A stretch of DNA of 12,491 nt, from NCBI RefSeq assembly GCF_002432345.1, contig NZ_DJDT01000155.1, positions 1 through 12,491 of the forward strand. The letters run 5' to 3'. Under the pieces are notes generated by a model. That model did no database searches. It was not told where the DNA came from and worked only from the letters and a program-made list of their open reading frames with translations. Made by a program: the position numbers and the translations under genes. The stretch comes from Pedobacter sp. UBA5917. GTDB lineage: Bacteria; Bacteroidota; Bacteroidia; Sphingobacteriales; Sphingobacteriaceae. Positions 1-6,427 of this stretch are shown one piece after another (within the stretch, counting starts at the first letter, position 1; every line of letters begins with the position of its first letter).

Positions 1-473
1 CCAACATAACCGCCGCGGCTGGTATCATTCAGCTGCGCCCAGATTTCAGCTGTTGCCGAGGGCAACAGTAAAAAAGCTGCTTTATCCTGTTTCCTCAAAC
101 ATTTATTGGCCGATTTCATAAATTCTTGCAAAGCCTGTAGCCTAGAAAGTTTCTCCTTTAATTTTGTTAAGGCCTCAGGATCATCGGAAAAGATGGCGTC
201 ATTTGAGGCAATGGTTTCTGCCTTCTCTGCATAATAGGCCGCCCTTTTCTGCTTTTCAACAGACTTACCCATCGTATCATGTATTTTTTCCCTGTACTTG
301 CGGTCACGCTTTTCGCTGTGATGACCGACCAAAATCGGCTGCCCCATGGGAATAACCGAGGCCATATCAGAAGCCGAGTTGTAAAGCTGATCGGATTCTT
401 TTTCGTTTTTTTTGCCCAGAGTTCTCGCAAGATTAATGCGGTTTTCCCTGCGCTCATTAAAATCGTGTTTCAT
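1..473 (-). CDS. DUF3560 domain protein (3' part outside window)
   Basis: The minus strand is open from an ATG at 471-473 to the left window edge, giving 157 complete residues. The frame has no stop and reads like a true protein. Residues 41-58 (IPMGQPILVGHHSEKRDR), followed by a conserved KIHDTMGKSVE stretch and an alanine/lysine-rich helix, match the hallmark of DUF3560 proteins. These occur mainly on plasmids and integrative elements and have no established biochemical role. Residues 98-135 look like a charged coiled helix. The start is supported by an A/T-rich leader with no Shine-Dalgarno site, as in the next two minus-strand genes. A terminator-like hairpin sits just upstream, so the gene may have its own promoter. 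The family call is confident; the function is unknown. Confidence 0.85.
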   Translation of the reverse strand, partial: MKHDFNERRENRINLARTLGKKNEKESDQLYNSASDMASVIPMGQPILVGHHSEKRDRKYREKIHDTMGKSVEKQKRAAYYAEKAETIASNDAIFSDDPEALTKLKEKLSRLQALQEFMKSANKCLRKQDKAAFLLLPSATAEIWAQLNDTSRGGYV

Positions 474-490
474 CTTTTTAAAAATTAAAT

Positions 491-528
491 CAAAAAACAA
501 ATGCCCTCTGAAACCTGTCAAAGGGCAT
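491..528 (-). terminator. Hairpin with T-run after the 536-1114 gene
   Basis: On the minus strand a perfect 7 bp stem (ATGCCCT at 522-528, AGGGCAT at 501-507; 14 nt loop) is followed by TTGTTTTTTG. It begins 7 bp past the stop codon of the upstream gene, as an intrinsic terminator would. Because it also lies only about 20 bp before the DUF3560 start, it could instead act as a leader hairpin for that gene. Confidence 0.6.
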
Positions 529-535
529 CAGCATT

Positions 536-1114
536 TTAAGCAGGGATAAAGATTTCGCTTTCGATCTCCGCCAATTTATCCACGCAAAGACGGTTAACAT
601 CCGCCGCCACCGCTTTAATGATAAAAGGGTTTTTAGTCGAAAACTCCCTGCCGTTGTCATCCTCAATGGTCAGCGTACAGCCCTGATAAAAATTAACATC
701 TGTCTCCTCCGCATCATCCTGCTGCGCCACCTCGAACGCCTCTAAGGTGCCAATGGTTTCGAGCAGTTTGCCCCTTTGATTGATGCGGCGTGTCAGGTCC
801 AAAGCCAGTTTAATCGTAGAATCCAGATTTCTAGCAGGCTTAACCTCTACCACAGGCGTTTTAATCTCGGTTTTCTCCGCAGCCCCAGTTTTCCCTTTTT
901 CGGCATCCATTTTGGCTTTCAGGGTTTCTACCTTTGCCCCCTCCCCAGCTTTTACCTCTGCTTTACCGTTACCCGAAGGCTTATCAAAATCCTTATTCGG
1001 CACGATCGCAGTGCCACCAGTAGAAGCCGCAGCGCCGCCAACTAAGCCATTAGCTTTATTATCAACTGAACCATTATTTGCAATTGCACTGGAATTAATT
1101 ACTGTCGTTTTCAT
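536..1114 (-). CDS. Hypothetical protein with low-complexity N-terminus (192 aa)
   Basis: I do not recognise a named family. Residues 1-95 are low complexity, rich in Ala, Gly, Lys, Glu and Thr (repeated KAE/KTE-type runs), and are probably a disordered linker. Residues 96-192 look folded: an amphipathic helix (LDSTIKLALDLTRRINQRGK), an acidic turn, a beta-like segment (CTLTIEDDNGREF) and a final helix (VNRLCVDKLAEIESEIF). No signal peptide or membrane segment is visible. An upstream start adding 22 residues at 1180 is possible, but the ATG at 1112-1114 gives MKTTVI directly behind an A/T-rich leader like those of its minus-strand neighbours, and the extra residues would be encoded by a hairpin and T-run. 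Lying between DUF3560 and the Pur-RadC gene, it is probably mobile-element cargo. Some role in single-strand DNA or plasmid maintenance is only a guess. Confidence 0.75.
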   Translation of the reverse strand: MKTTVINSSAIANNGSVDNKANGLVGGAAASTGGTAIVPNKDFDKPSGNGKAEVKAGEGAKVETLKAKMDAEKGKTGAAEKTEIKTPVVEVKPARNLDSTIKLALDLTRRINQRGKLLETIGTLEAFEVAQQDDAEETDVNFYQGCTLTIEDDNGREFSTKNPFIIKAVAADVNRLCVDKLAEIESEIFIPA

Positions 1115-1138
1115 AATTTTTAAATTAAATGTGAATGG

Positions 1139-1167
1139 AAAAAATTGAACCGCCACCAATCTGGCGG
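1139..1167 (-). promoter_or_regulatory. Leader hairpin with T-run (attenuator or terminator-like)
   Basis: On the minus strand a perfect 6 bp stem (CCGCCA/TGGCGG, 1162-1167 with 1150-1155, 6 nt loop) is followed by TTCAATTTTTT. It ends about 25 bp before the ATG of the 536-1114 gene. The form is that of an intrinsic terminator, but its position in the 5' leader means it either ends a transcript from upstream or attenuates this gene. Confidence 0.4.
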
Positions 1168-1274
1168 CAAAACCCCGCACGCGCAGCGTCCAGGACGAAA
1201 AAAATCGGGGTCAAATGGGTGGGCTTCTGCCTTTGATCGTATTCATGATACTATGGGTTTAAAAAATATCAGTC

Positions 1275-1296
1275 GGCAGGAGCCTCCTGCCTTTTT
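1275..1296 (+). terminator. Compact hairpin followed by TTTTT
   Basis: GGCAGGAG (1275-1282) and CTCCTGCC (1284-1291) form a perfect inverted repeat, followed immediately on the plus strand by TTTTT. It has the form of an intrinsic terminator for plus-strand transcription, but no plus-strand gene precedes it. On the minus strand the T-rich run (ATTTTTT) comes about 8 bases after the stem. It may serve an unannotated small RNA or block read-through. Confidence 0.45.
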
Positions 1297-1311
1297 GATA
1301 GTCACCCTCAC

Positions 1312-1440
1312 CTGAACACAATCCATTTTTCAAGACAAGACTTTGCGGAAAAAAAAACCTCGGGAGCGCAAGCGAACAGGGAAGATTTTTTTCCAGCAAA
1401 CCCGCAGGGCACCGGTCTTGGCGGAAAATGGATTGTTCAG
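1312..1440. repeat. Long imperfect palindrome (129 bp)
   Basis: Nested arms pair in order: CTGAAC (1312-1317) with GTTCAG (1435-1440); AATCCATTTT (1320-1329) with AAAATGGATT (1425-1434); CAAGAC (1331-1336) with GTCTTG (1415-1420); TTTGC (1342-1346) with GCAAA (1396-1400); and GGAAAAAAA (1347-1355) with TTTTTTTCC (1386-1394). The apex holds a small CGC/GCG hairpin. About 35 base pairs are possible. It could be a structured RNA, a conjugative transfer origin, a replication structure or the trace of a small inverted-repeat element; the sequence does not decide between these. Confidence 0.7.
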
Positions 1441-1574
1441 AAATTTGTGCTCAAAAAAGGTAGAAGCAAAATTTTGTGCAGTTAAAAACACCTTAACCGA
1501 TACATTCTAGCCTCATTCATCTCAGGAGAATCATTCACCAAAACCCTGAGCTTTACCCATAAAAAAACCAGAAT

Positions 1575-1603
1575 AAAAAAAGCCCCCAACAAATGCCAGA
1601 GGC
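1575..1603 (-). terminator. Probable terminator of the Pur-RadC gene
   Basis: On the minus strand GCCTC (1599-1603) can pair with GGGGC (1582-1586), with one G-U pair, followed by TTTTTTT. It lies 23 bp past the stop codon of the fusion gene. The stem is short, so confidence is moderate. Confidence 0.5.
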
Positions 1604-1626
1604 AAAAAAATCAGAAAACAATAAAT

Positions 1627-2199
1627 CTAACACCTTCCCAAACGCCTGCCCAGTTCCACAGCAGCCATAATCGAGCTCGATTTGGCGATTCCCATTCCGG
1701 CAAAACGGCACAAACCGGGGAAACCCAAAAAACAGAGTTGCAGCAAGTTTCCTTCCACACTAGCCAGTATCCGGTAAGCCAGGTCAATTGCCGATTCATT
1801 GGGTGTGCCCGAACCGATCAGCATCGCCAGCAGTTCCGTATCGGTCATTGCGCATGGACCATTCTCCATCATTTTTTCCCTTGGCCGCAACTCCACCTCC
1901 ATCCCTTTAATCCCGCGCTGCTGTTTCTGCTGATTCAAAAGGCGCATGTTCTGAACGGATTCATAACCTTGCCCGTAGTGAGCAGCCATTGTCATCAATG
2001 AAGAAAAGCTTCCGATCAGCATCTCAAAGTCCTCCTCAAATACACGCAAACGCTCCATACTGTAAGTGCCATCCTGCTGGGCATCGCTCCTGGTAAAACA
2101 GATATAATTACTCTCATTTTTGGCAACCTTATAATCCAAAAAGTAACGCCTTCTCCCGCGGGAGAAGCTCTCTGATACTAAAATGTTATGTTTTTTCAT
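1627..2199 (-). CDS. Pur-alpha-like (DUF3276) domain fused to RadC N-terminal HhH region
   Basis: The 190-residue protein has two recognisable parts. Residues about 8-78 (SFSRGRRRYFLDYK ... RVFEEDFEMLIGSF) match the Pur-alpha-like DUF3276 domain of Bacteroidota, a family known for single-strand nucleic acid binding. Residues about 105-188 match the RadC/UPF0758 N-terminal region, with the MTDTELLAMLIGSGT motif and a helix-hairpin-helix ending in MAAVELGRRL. The JAB/MPN domain that normally follows in RadC, with its HxH and Asp metal ligands, is absent: the frame stops after GRRLGRC and no JAB sequence is found downstream. The start is ATG 2197-2199; an upstream ATG at 2280 would add 27 residues of unrelated hydrophobic sequence. 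The product is probably a cytoplasmic DNA- or RNA-binding protein. Three 20 bp repeats upstream may regulate it. Confidence 0.85.
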   Translation of the reverse strand: MKKHNILVSESFSRGRRRYFLDYKVAKNESNYICFTRSDAQQDGTYSMERLRVFEEDFEMLIGSFSSLMTMAAHYGQGYESVQNMRLLNQQKQQRGIKGMEVELRPREKMMENGPCAMTDTELLAMLIGSGTPNESAIDLAYRILASVEGNLLQLCFLGFPGLCRFAGMGIAKSSSIMAAVELGRRLGRC

Positions 2200-2283
2200 C
2201 ACTATAAAATTTAATTCCAGACCAAAATTGCCCCATCCCAAAAAAACTACAGCAGAAAAAATCAACTTATCTGATAGCAAAAA

Positions 2284-2340
2284 CGATTAACAGTTTCCAA
2301 GAAAAGTCAACCGTTTCCAAAAAACAATAACTGTTTCCAA
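2284..2340. repeat. Three 20 bp-period direct repeats (iteron/operator-like)
   Basis: The word GTTTCCAA recurs at 2293-2300, 2313-2320 and 2333-2340, an exact 20 bp period. Each copy is preceded by a related AAC/AACC/AACT element, so the shared core is AACnGTTTCCAA. A period near two helical turns places all copies on one face of the DNA. They lie in the 225 bp gap between the divergent Pur-RadC gene and the gene at 2425, where an operator or plasmid-type iteron would be expected. Confidence 0.7.
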
Positions 2341-2424
2341 TAAAAATTATCCGATATTAGTAAAGCATAACCAAAGAAAAAGCAGGCCGGAACCAACACA
2401 GCCTCCCCATATTTCAAGACCAGT

Positions 2425-3144
2425 ATGATCAGTAAAAAAGTACAGGAATACATCCAGCAAATGCTAAGCAATGAACTTAACGACCCGGATGGAAGTAAAG
2501 AAGCCGAAGTCGTCCAGATCCTTCGGGTTACAAATGAAAGGGAGGAAATCGCCCAGATCTGTGAGGCTATTGCTAAAGGAGGAAGTTGGTTTAGCCTTCC
2601 TGTACTTTATGCGAGATTTAAGGATCACGCTCAAAGCACATCTGGACTTTTGATCTCCAACACCATACTGGCCTTACGCGACAGGCAGTCCTGGTCAGAA
2701 GAATTCAAGGAAATTTTCTTCAGTCCCCATTTCTGGAAGATCCATTGGAAAACAGGTCATGGTAAATTCCTGAGCTTTGTGAGCATCGTCTCAAGTATAG
2801 CAGACAGCCATATGCAAGAGCATATTGGCGAGGCCATCATACGGGAAATCAATTACGATACCAGCCCCTATGAGAACTTTAAAGAGATGAAATTACTGGA
2901 AAAGAATTGGGATCCCGGTTCTGACTTAAACGAAGTACTTTCCAACACCACCAGTACACGGGCAGTCGATGCGATGCTGGAAGAACTGAACTTGCCCAAA
3001 GACCTGGAAACTACGACGGATAAAACCTTTAACTCCCTTAGAAACGATTATCTCATCACAAGACTTGGCGTAGCGCATGATTTTCCCTTTCAGCTCACCC
3101 TTTTCGACCAGGCCATCAAACTCAATGAGTATCACCGGGAATAA
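2425..3144 (+). CDS. Hypothetical protein (239 aa)
   Basis: I do not recognise this protein. It is predicted to be soluble and mostly alpha-helical, with no signal peptide, no membrane segment and no visible catalytic motif. Aromatic residues cluster around residues 88-122 (QSWSEEFKEIFFSPHFWKIHW, then KFLSFVSIVSSIAD). Paired helices such as residues 50-85 could fit a HEAT-like or other helical-repeat fold, but that is only an impression. The ATG at 2425 begins the frame and is followed by a typical amphipathic helix (KKVQEYIQQML). The next plus-strand gene starts 56 bp downstream, so the two may be co-transcribed. Base composition is visibly more G/C rich than the genes after 5400, matching the left part of the window. 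It faces away from the Pur-RadC gene across the repeat-bearing gap. Confidence 0.8.
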   Translation: MISKKVQEYIQQMLSNELNDPDGSKEAEVVQILRVTNEREEIAQICEAIAKGGSWFSLPVLYARFKDHAQSTSGLLISNTILALRDRQSWSEEFKEIFFSPHFWKIHWKTGHGKFLSFVSIVSSIADSHMQEHIGEAIIREINYDTSPYENFKEMKLLEKNWDPGSDLNEVLSNTTSTRAVDAMLEELNLPKDLETTTDKTFNSLRNDYLITRLGVAHDFPFQLTLFDQAIKLNEYHRE

Positions 3145-3200
3145 TCCGCTAATGAATTGAACGGGAACATCATCGCAAAATAACCAAAGCAAACAACACT

Positions 3201-3626
3201 ATGAGTCAGCAAACAGCAACAACAGAAAAAACGCAATGCCGTTACTGTGAAAAAGAACTGCACGGAAGGACAGGAAAAATGTTCTGCAACGTAGACTGCA
3301 AAAACAACTACAATAGCCGCATCCGTTCCGTAAAACGGGCAGAGGAGAACAAACTTTTTCCAGAGGTGATCAAAACCATCAAAAACAATTATAGGATATT
3401 ATTAGGCTATAACCTCAGCAGATTAACAGAAAATGAATATATCACCATAAATAAAGATGAACTGCGTTCAAAGGGATTCGATCACCGATACTGCACTGGC
3501 GCAAGCATAGATACTGAGCAAAAACTGTGGAAATGCTGCTTCACTTTCTGCTGGCATGAAAACGAAGAGTCGCTAACCTTTACCCATGCCCCACACTTAA
3601 ATAGCAAAAATCACTTTCACCAATAA
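3201..3626 (+). CDS. Small zinc-ribbon protein (141 aa)
   Basis: The N-terminus carries four cysteines in a zinc-ribbon pattern: C13-x2-C16 and C29-x3-C33, in the context CRYCEKEL...MFCNVDCKNNYNSR. This resembles the small Zn-ribbon (DUF2116-like) proteins common in Bacteroidota. Residues 42-141 (NNYRILLGYNLSRLTENEYITINKDELRSKGF ... LWKCCFTFCWH) form a conserved-looking C-terminal region of unknown function. There is no signal peptide or membrane segment. The start ATG at 3201 gives a short polar lead (SQQTATTEKT) before the ribbon. The gene lies 56 bp after its upstream neighbour and 54 bp before a small gene on the same strand. A role in nucleic acid binding is inferred from the ribbon only; nothing in the neighbourhood names a pathway. 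Confidence 0.82.
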   Translation: MSQQTATTEKTQCRYCEKELHGRTGKMFCNVDCKNNYNSRIRSVKRAEENKLFPEVIKTIKNNYRILLGYNLSRLTENEYITINKDELRSKGFDHRYCTGASIDTEQKLWKCCFTFCWHENEESLTFTHAPHLNSKNHFHQ

Positions 3627-3667
3627 TCTGTGGAATAAAAGATTTCCGGACAAAGCCTTCAATCCAT

Positions 3668-3675
3668 TATCTTTG
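3668..3675 (+). promoter_or_regulatory. Bacteroidota-type -7 box (TATCTTTG)
   Basis: TATCTTTG matches the Bacteroidota -7 consensus TAnnTTTG exactly. It ends 5 bp before the ATG at 3681 and 17 bp before the ATG at 3693. A -33 TTTG-like element is weak (TTTCCGG near 3643). If active, transcription would start almost at 3681, which favours 3693 as the translation start, or a leaderless mRNA. Confidence 0.45.
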
Positions 3676-3680
3676 CCCTA

Positions 3681-3911
3681 ATGAGTCTACCCATGCGCAT
3701 CACCTTTGAGAACAAAGATTACAGCTACACCGTTCTCACTAAGATTATCAATAACGAAACCACAGAAATAAAAATCAGTTTAGAAGGTGAAGAACTGACA
3801 TTGGTACAAAATCAGAATAAAGAATGGGATGCACTCGAGCGAACAGTCGGCGATGATCATGCACTAATAAAAGCGATAGCAAAAAACATTGTACTACGCT
3901 ACCGTATATAA
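3681..3911 (+). CDS. Small hypothetical protein (76 aa, or 72 from 3693)
   Basis: This short protein has no recognised family. It alternates beta-like segments (MRITFENKDYSYTVLTKI, TEIKISLEGEELTLVQNQ) and ends in a helix (DDHALIKAIAKNIVLRYRI), suggesting a small alpha/beta fold with no membrane part. Coding character is good despite the length: charged and hydrophobic residues are well distributed and the frame uses all of the space to its stop. Two starts are possible, ATG 3681 and ATG 3693 (MRITFEN). The promoter-like box ending at 3675 makes the second attractive. It has the same strand as the two preceding genes but probably its own promoter. The following gene is convergent, 68 bp away. 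Confidence 0.65.
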   Translation: MSLPMRITFENKDYSYTVLTKIINNETTEIKISLEGEELTLVQNQNKEWDALERTVGDDHALIKAIAKNIVLRYRI

Positions 3912-3979
3912 AACTAAAATCCACAAAAATTTAGAATCCAACGAAAAAAAAACTCATCAAGTAATACTTTCTCCTTACC

Positions 3980-4651
3980 TTACCTATATCTTCTCTTACG
4001 CTGGTATCGCTTAACAGGCTTTTTCTTCCCAAACGTCAACCATAGTAAAAATCCAGCAATGCCTGCTAAAATCCACCCTAATCCAGAACTGCCCTCACTA
4101 CCCGGCAAAATACGATGATGCTCACCATAGTCCAACATGTATTTATTGGAACTACTTTTAAGAACAATATCCACTAGCACTTCATATTCCAAATCCCTAT
4201 CCTCTTCTTCAAGATCAATAACCATTACCCTGGCAAGGTCCGTCCTATATTTAGCAAATTTTAGCACGTCAATTGGGTTGGTTACTATCACTTCGATATA
4301 AAAAGGCTGTCCATCAATAGTAATCGTTACATCCGGAATCAACTCATTATAGCCAACTTCTGCAACGGGATCACAGTAATTAAGCATCCCCCTGTAAGGC
4401 ACATATATATGATCATTACCCAAAATAATCTGCTTTGCAAGCAAATGCAACTCCGTTTCCGGCATCGGATTACAGTTTCCCTTGTTACTATGCCTAAAAT
4501 GTTTCCGCCGAACAGTATTAAGAACAGCCTCCAGCCTTCCATTACAGCTATGGCAGACACAATTGCATTTTAATCCTGTCTGAGTAACCTTGTAAATCGG
4601 AACAATTATACCTGTTCCCCTTTCAATTCCAACTACTGGTTGAACATTCAT
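3980..4651 (-). CDS. CoiA-like nuclease-fold protein with C-terminal membrane anchor
   Basis: The 223 residues fit the competence protein CoiA-like family (zinc finger plus restriction-endonuclease fold). A cysteine cluster at residues 29-36 (CNCVCHSC), then RRKHFRH (48-54) and C60, looks like the N-terminal zinc site. PETELHLLAKQII (64-76) is the typical helix with a conserved Glu. IPDVTI (105-110) and FYIEVIV (117-123) give the PD...ExV form of the PD-(D/E)xK active site; the usual Lys/Gln position is Val here, as in divergent members. Residues about 190-207 (GLGWILAGIAGFLLWLTF) form one membrane helix followed by a very basic tail, so the nuclease domain should face the cytoplasm. It is the second gene of a minus-strand pair, 28 bp after the HEPN-like gene. 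Classical CoiA acts in DNA uptake; here a defence role is inferred from context. Confidence 0.75.
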   Translation of the reverse strand: MNVQPVVGIERGTGIIVPIYKVTQTGLKCNCVCHSCNGRLEAVLNTVRRKHFRHSNKGNCNPMPETELHLLAKQIILGNDHIYVPYRGMLNYCDPVAEVGYNELIPDVTITIDGQPFYIEVIVTNPIDVLKFAKYRTDLARVMVIDLEEEDRDLEYEVLVDIVLKSSSNKYMLDYGEHHRILPGSEGSSGLGWILAGIAGFLLWLTFGKKKPVKRYQRKRRYR

Positions 4652-4679
4652 AAATCCAAAAACAATGTAAAAATGAAAG

Positions 4680-5261
4680 TTATTCTTTTGAGTTGTTTAC
4701 TTCATCATTAGCAACGTGCATTAAATAGTCAAGAAAAATTGTGGTACCAGACTGAACATCCTTTTCATCAATTTCCTTTCCATCAAAATCTGGATTAACC
4801 GGAATCTCAAACTCCATAATCCACCATTTTTCGATTTTATTCAAAAGCTGCTGCGATTTTTTTAATAGGTCTATATTGATATTGGCATTCTCATCGATCA
4901 GCAGTCTGAGCGGTTCGTGAGCAACCAGGTTTCTGTGTTTGCGGATCCGTTCAAGATAACCGATATCTCCTTTGGTAATGACACCGTTTTCCTTCAGCCA
5001 TAAACAAGAAGAATAGAACAAGTGATAATCCCGAGCTTTCTTTTTATCGATATGCGGTATTATCCTATCAAGTATTTCAGACCGATATTGATCGCTAATC
5101 TCATATTCAAATTCTCCCTGATCGTTCAAGGCGCCATCCATACAGAGGAAGTCCTTTATCTTGCCCTGAATAGTTGTTTTAAGCATTTCAAAACTGGTTA
5201 CAAATAAAGATGCGACCAACATGTTTCGCTTTAAAAGCGTGGGATTAATTATTTTTTCCAA
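4680..5261 (-). CDS. HEPN-like helical protein with Rx4H motif
   Basis: This all-helical 193-residue protein carries the stretch RIRKHRNLVAHEPLRLL. R110-N111-L112-V113-A114-H115 is the Rx4-6H signature of HEPN domains, many of which are metal-independent RNases in toxins and phage-defence proteins. The preceding helices (LVASLFVTSFEMLKTTIQGKIKDFL and DYHLFYSSCLWLKENG) fit the four-helix HEPN bundle. Residues 130-193 are extra and acidic. The longest frame starts with TTG at 5261, directly after an in-frame stop; the ATG at 5222 (MLVASLF, residue 14) is an equally good start and keeps the domain whole. It is the first gene of a pair with the CoiA-like nuclease and is divergent from the HNH gene over 146 bp. 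RNase activity is inferred from the motif, not shown; some HEPN proteins are inactive partners. Confidence 0.7.
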   Translation of the reverse strand: MEKIINPTLLKRNMLVASLFVTSFEMLKTTIQGKIKDFLCMDGALNDQGEFEYEISDQYRSEILDRIIPHIDKKKARDYHLFYSSCLWLKENGVITKGDIGYLERIRKHRNLVAHEPLRLLIDENANINIDLLKKSQQLLNKIEKWWIMEFEIPVNPDFDGKEIDEKDVQSGTTIFLDYLMHVANDEVNNSKE

Positions 5262-5345
5262 TTATTTATGATTAAAAGATATCAACATACATCAATATAA
5301 AAAACTATTCTGTTAAACCAAAACAGATCGACTCCTAATAAACTA

Positions 5346-5372
5346 TTTGCCGGCCATTTTCACATCGGCAAA
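5346..5372. promoter_or_regulatory. Inverted repeat in divergent promoter region
   Basis: TTTGCCG (5346-5352) and CGGCAAA (5366-5372) form a perfect 7 bp dyad with a 13 bp spacer, between the divergent HEPN-like and HNH genes. The centre-to-centre distance of 20 bp suits a dimeric repressor. A TCAGTTTG box at 5391-5398, one mismatch from TAnnTTTG, lies downstream as a possible -7 element for the HNH gene. No regulator gene is adjacent. Confidence 0.35.
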
Positions 5373-5407
5373 ATCTTTAGTGTGGACTTGATCAGTTTGT
5401 ATTTAAT

Positions 5408-6427
5408 ATGATGATTTTACATAAACCGGATAATAAATATCAAATGGAAAGCCTGAACCCATATTGTGATAAAAAATTATCGAAATTATATTACCTTAAC
5501 AAAAATCTTAACTTAATAAAAATGGAATTTTCAGCTCTCGATCTCCTATGGACAAAAAACGTTACCAGAGAAAAAGGTAAGGCTTGGGCATACGACGAAT
5601 ATCATATTGGAGACACTTTTTATTTAAATTTCCCATTGGGAAATAACCGTATGGGAGTTACAAGTGCCCAAAAAGCTAAAGCCAATGAACTGATACTCCT
5701 AGTCCAAAGCATCTATAACAAAACCTTAGGAAAACCCGGCACCTACCTTTCTCATATCGTTGCTCCAGTCGACGATGAAGTTGAGGTTGATCCTGTAGGG
5801 AGCCATCCGGTAAAAAGACTGGTAACCGTCGTGGCCCGCGATAAAGTCATGATAGCTAAACCCACAAACCTGGATTTTAGGGAACCCAATCGGGGATGGA
5901 CATGCGAAATTGATCTTATAAAACCAAAGAAAGATAGCGGAATGATAATGACGCTAGATGAAAAGAAAATTCTGCTATGGAATCTTTTTCGAGATAAAGA
6001 TTTAACTATCAAAACCTTAATCAATGAAAATCAAACGTCAATCATTGATCCGGTGGTAGAGGCAATAGAAGGTGAAGAAAAATATCGATGGATCAGACAT
6101 AGATATTATGAGCGTGATCCCGCATTAATCAAAGCCAAGAAAAATGAAGCAAAGCACCATGGGCCAATACTGTGTGAGGCCTGCAATTTTGATTTTATAA
6201 AAAGCTATGGCATACACGGTGCAGAATTTATGGAATGCCACCATAGATTCCCTATTGCGAAACATGGTAAAAGGACGAACACCCTGGAAGATCTTGCTTT
6301 AGTATGTTCCAATTGCCACCGGATGTTACATAGAAAAAACGTACATAATGATTACTATACAGTTGAGCAATTGAAATTGCTGATTCATGAAATAAGTGGA
6401 ATAACCGAATCGCAAGTTATTAGCTGA
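5408..6427 (+). CDS. HNH endonuclease
   Basis: The C-terminal quarter is a clear zinc-bound HNH nuclease: C256-x2-C259, then ECHH at 276-279, then C300-x2-C303-H304 and H308 (LALVCSNCHRMLHR). The metal and zinc ligands expected of McrA-type HNH enzymes all appear present. The approximately 240-residue N-terminal part is conserved-looking but not assigned. It has KAWAYDEYHIGDTFYLNFPLG and a beta-rich stretch around 113-170 (YLSHIVAPVDDEVEVD ... WTCEIDLI) that could be a DNA- or modified-base-reading domain; I cannot name it. The longest start is 5408; ATG 5522 (MEFSALDLLW, residue 39) is a good alternative because the first 38 codons are A/T rich and less convincing. Its neighbours are nuclease or defence-like, so a restriction role is plausible. 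Confidence 0.85.
   Translation: MMILHKPDNKYQMESLNPYCDKKLSKLYYLNKNLNLIKMEFSALDLLWTKNVTREKGKAWAYDEYHIGDTFYLNFPLGNNRMGVTSAQKAKANELILLVQSIYNKTLGKPGTYLSHIVAPVDDEVEVDPVGSHPVKRLVTVVARDKVMIAKPTNLDFREPNRGWTCEIDLIKPKKDSGMIMTLDEKKILLWNLFRDKDLTIKTLINENQTSIIDPVVEAIEGEEKYRWIRHRYYERDPALIKAKKNEAKHHGPILCEACNFDFIKSYGIHGAEFMECHHRFPIAKHGKRTNTLEDLALVCSNCHRMLHRKNVHNDYYTVEQLKLLIHEISGITESQVIS

Larger units (their letters stand above)
1115..1626. other. 512 bp non-coding gap rich in hairpins
   Basis: No convincing gene is seen on either strand. It holds, in order, an A/T leader, the hairpin at 1150-1167, a GGCAGGAG/CTCCTGCC hairpin at 1275-1291, the long palindrome at 1312-1440, two similar words (AAATTTGTGC at 1441-1450 and AAATTTTGTGC further on) and the terminator-like element at 1575-1603. 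The density of secondary structure suggests a regulatory, transfer or replication region rather than decayed coding sequence. Confidence 0.5.

Noticed and set aside
167..457. Minus-strand 96-codon frame overlapping the DUF3560 gene
   Set aside because: Out of frame with the DUF3560 motif, which runs in the adjacent frame from 473 to the window edge.
780..1148. Plus-strand reading frame opposite the 536-1114 gene
   Set aside because: Serine/proline-rich antisense shadow of a better minus-strand gene, with no independent leader.
1738..2001. Plus-strand reading frame inside the Pur-RadC gene
   Set aside because: Opposite strand carries clear DUF3276 and RadC motifs; this frame has no recognisable protein character.
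2284..2340. CRISPR array
   Set aside because: Only three short 8-12 bp repeats with an 8-12 bp variable part; there are no 25-35 bp repeats or spacers and no cas genes.
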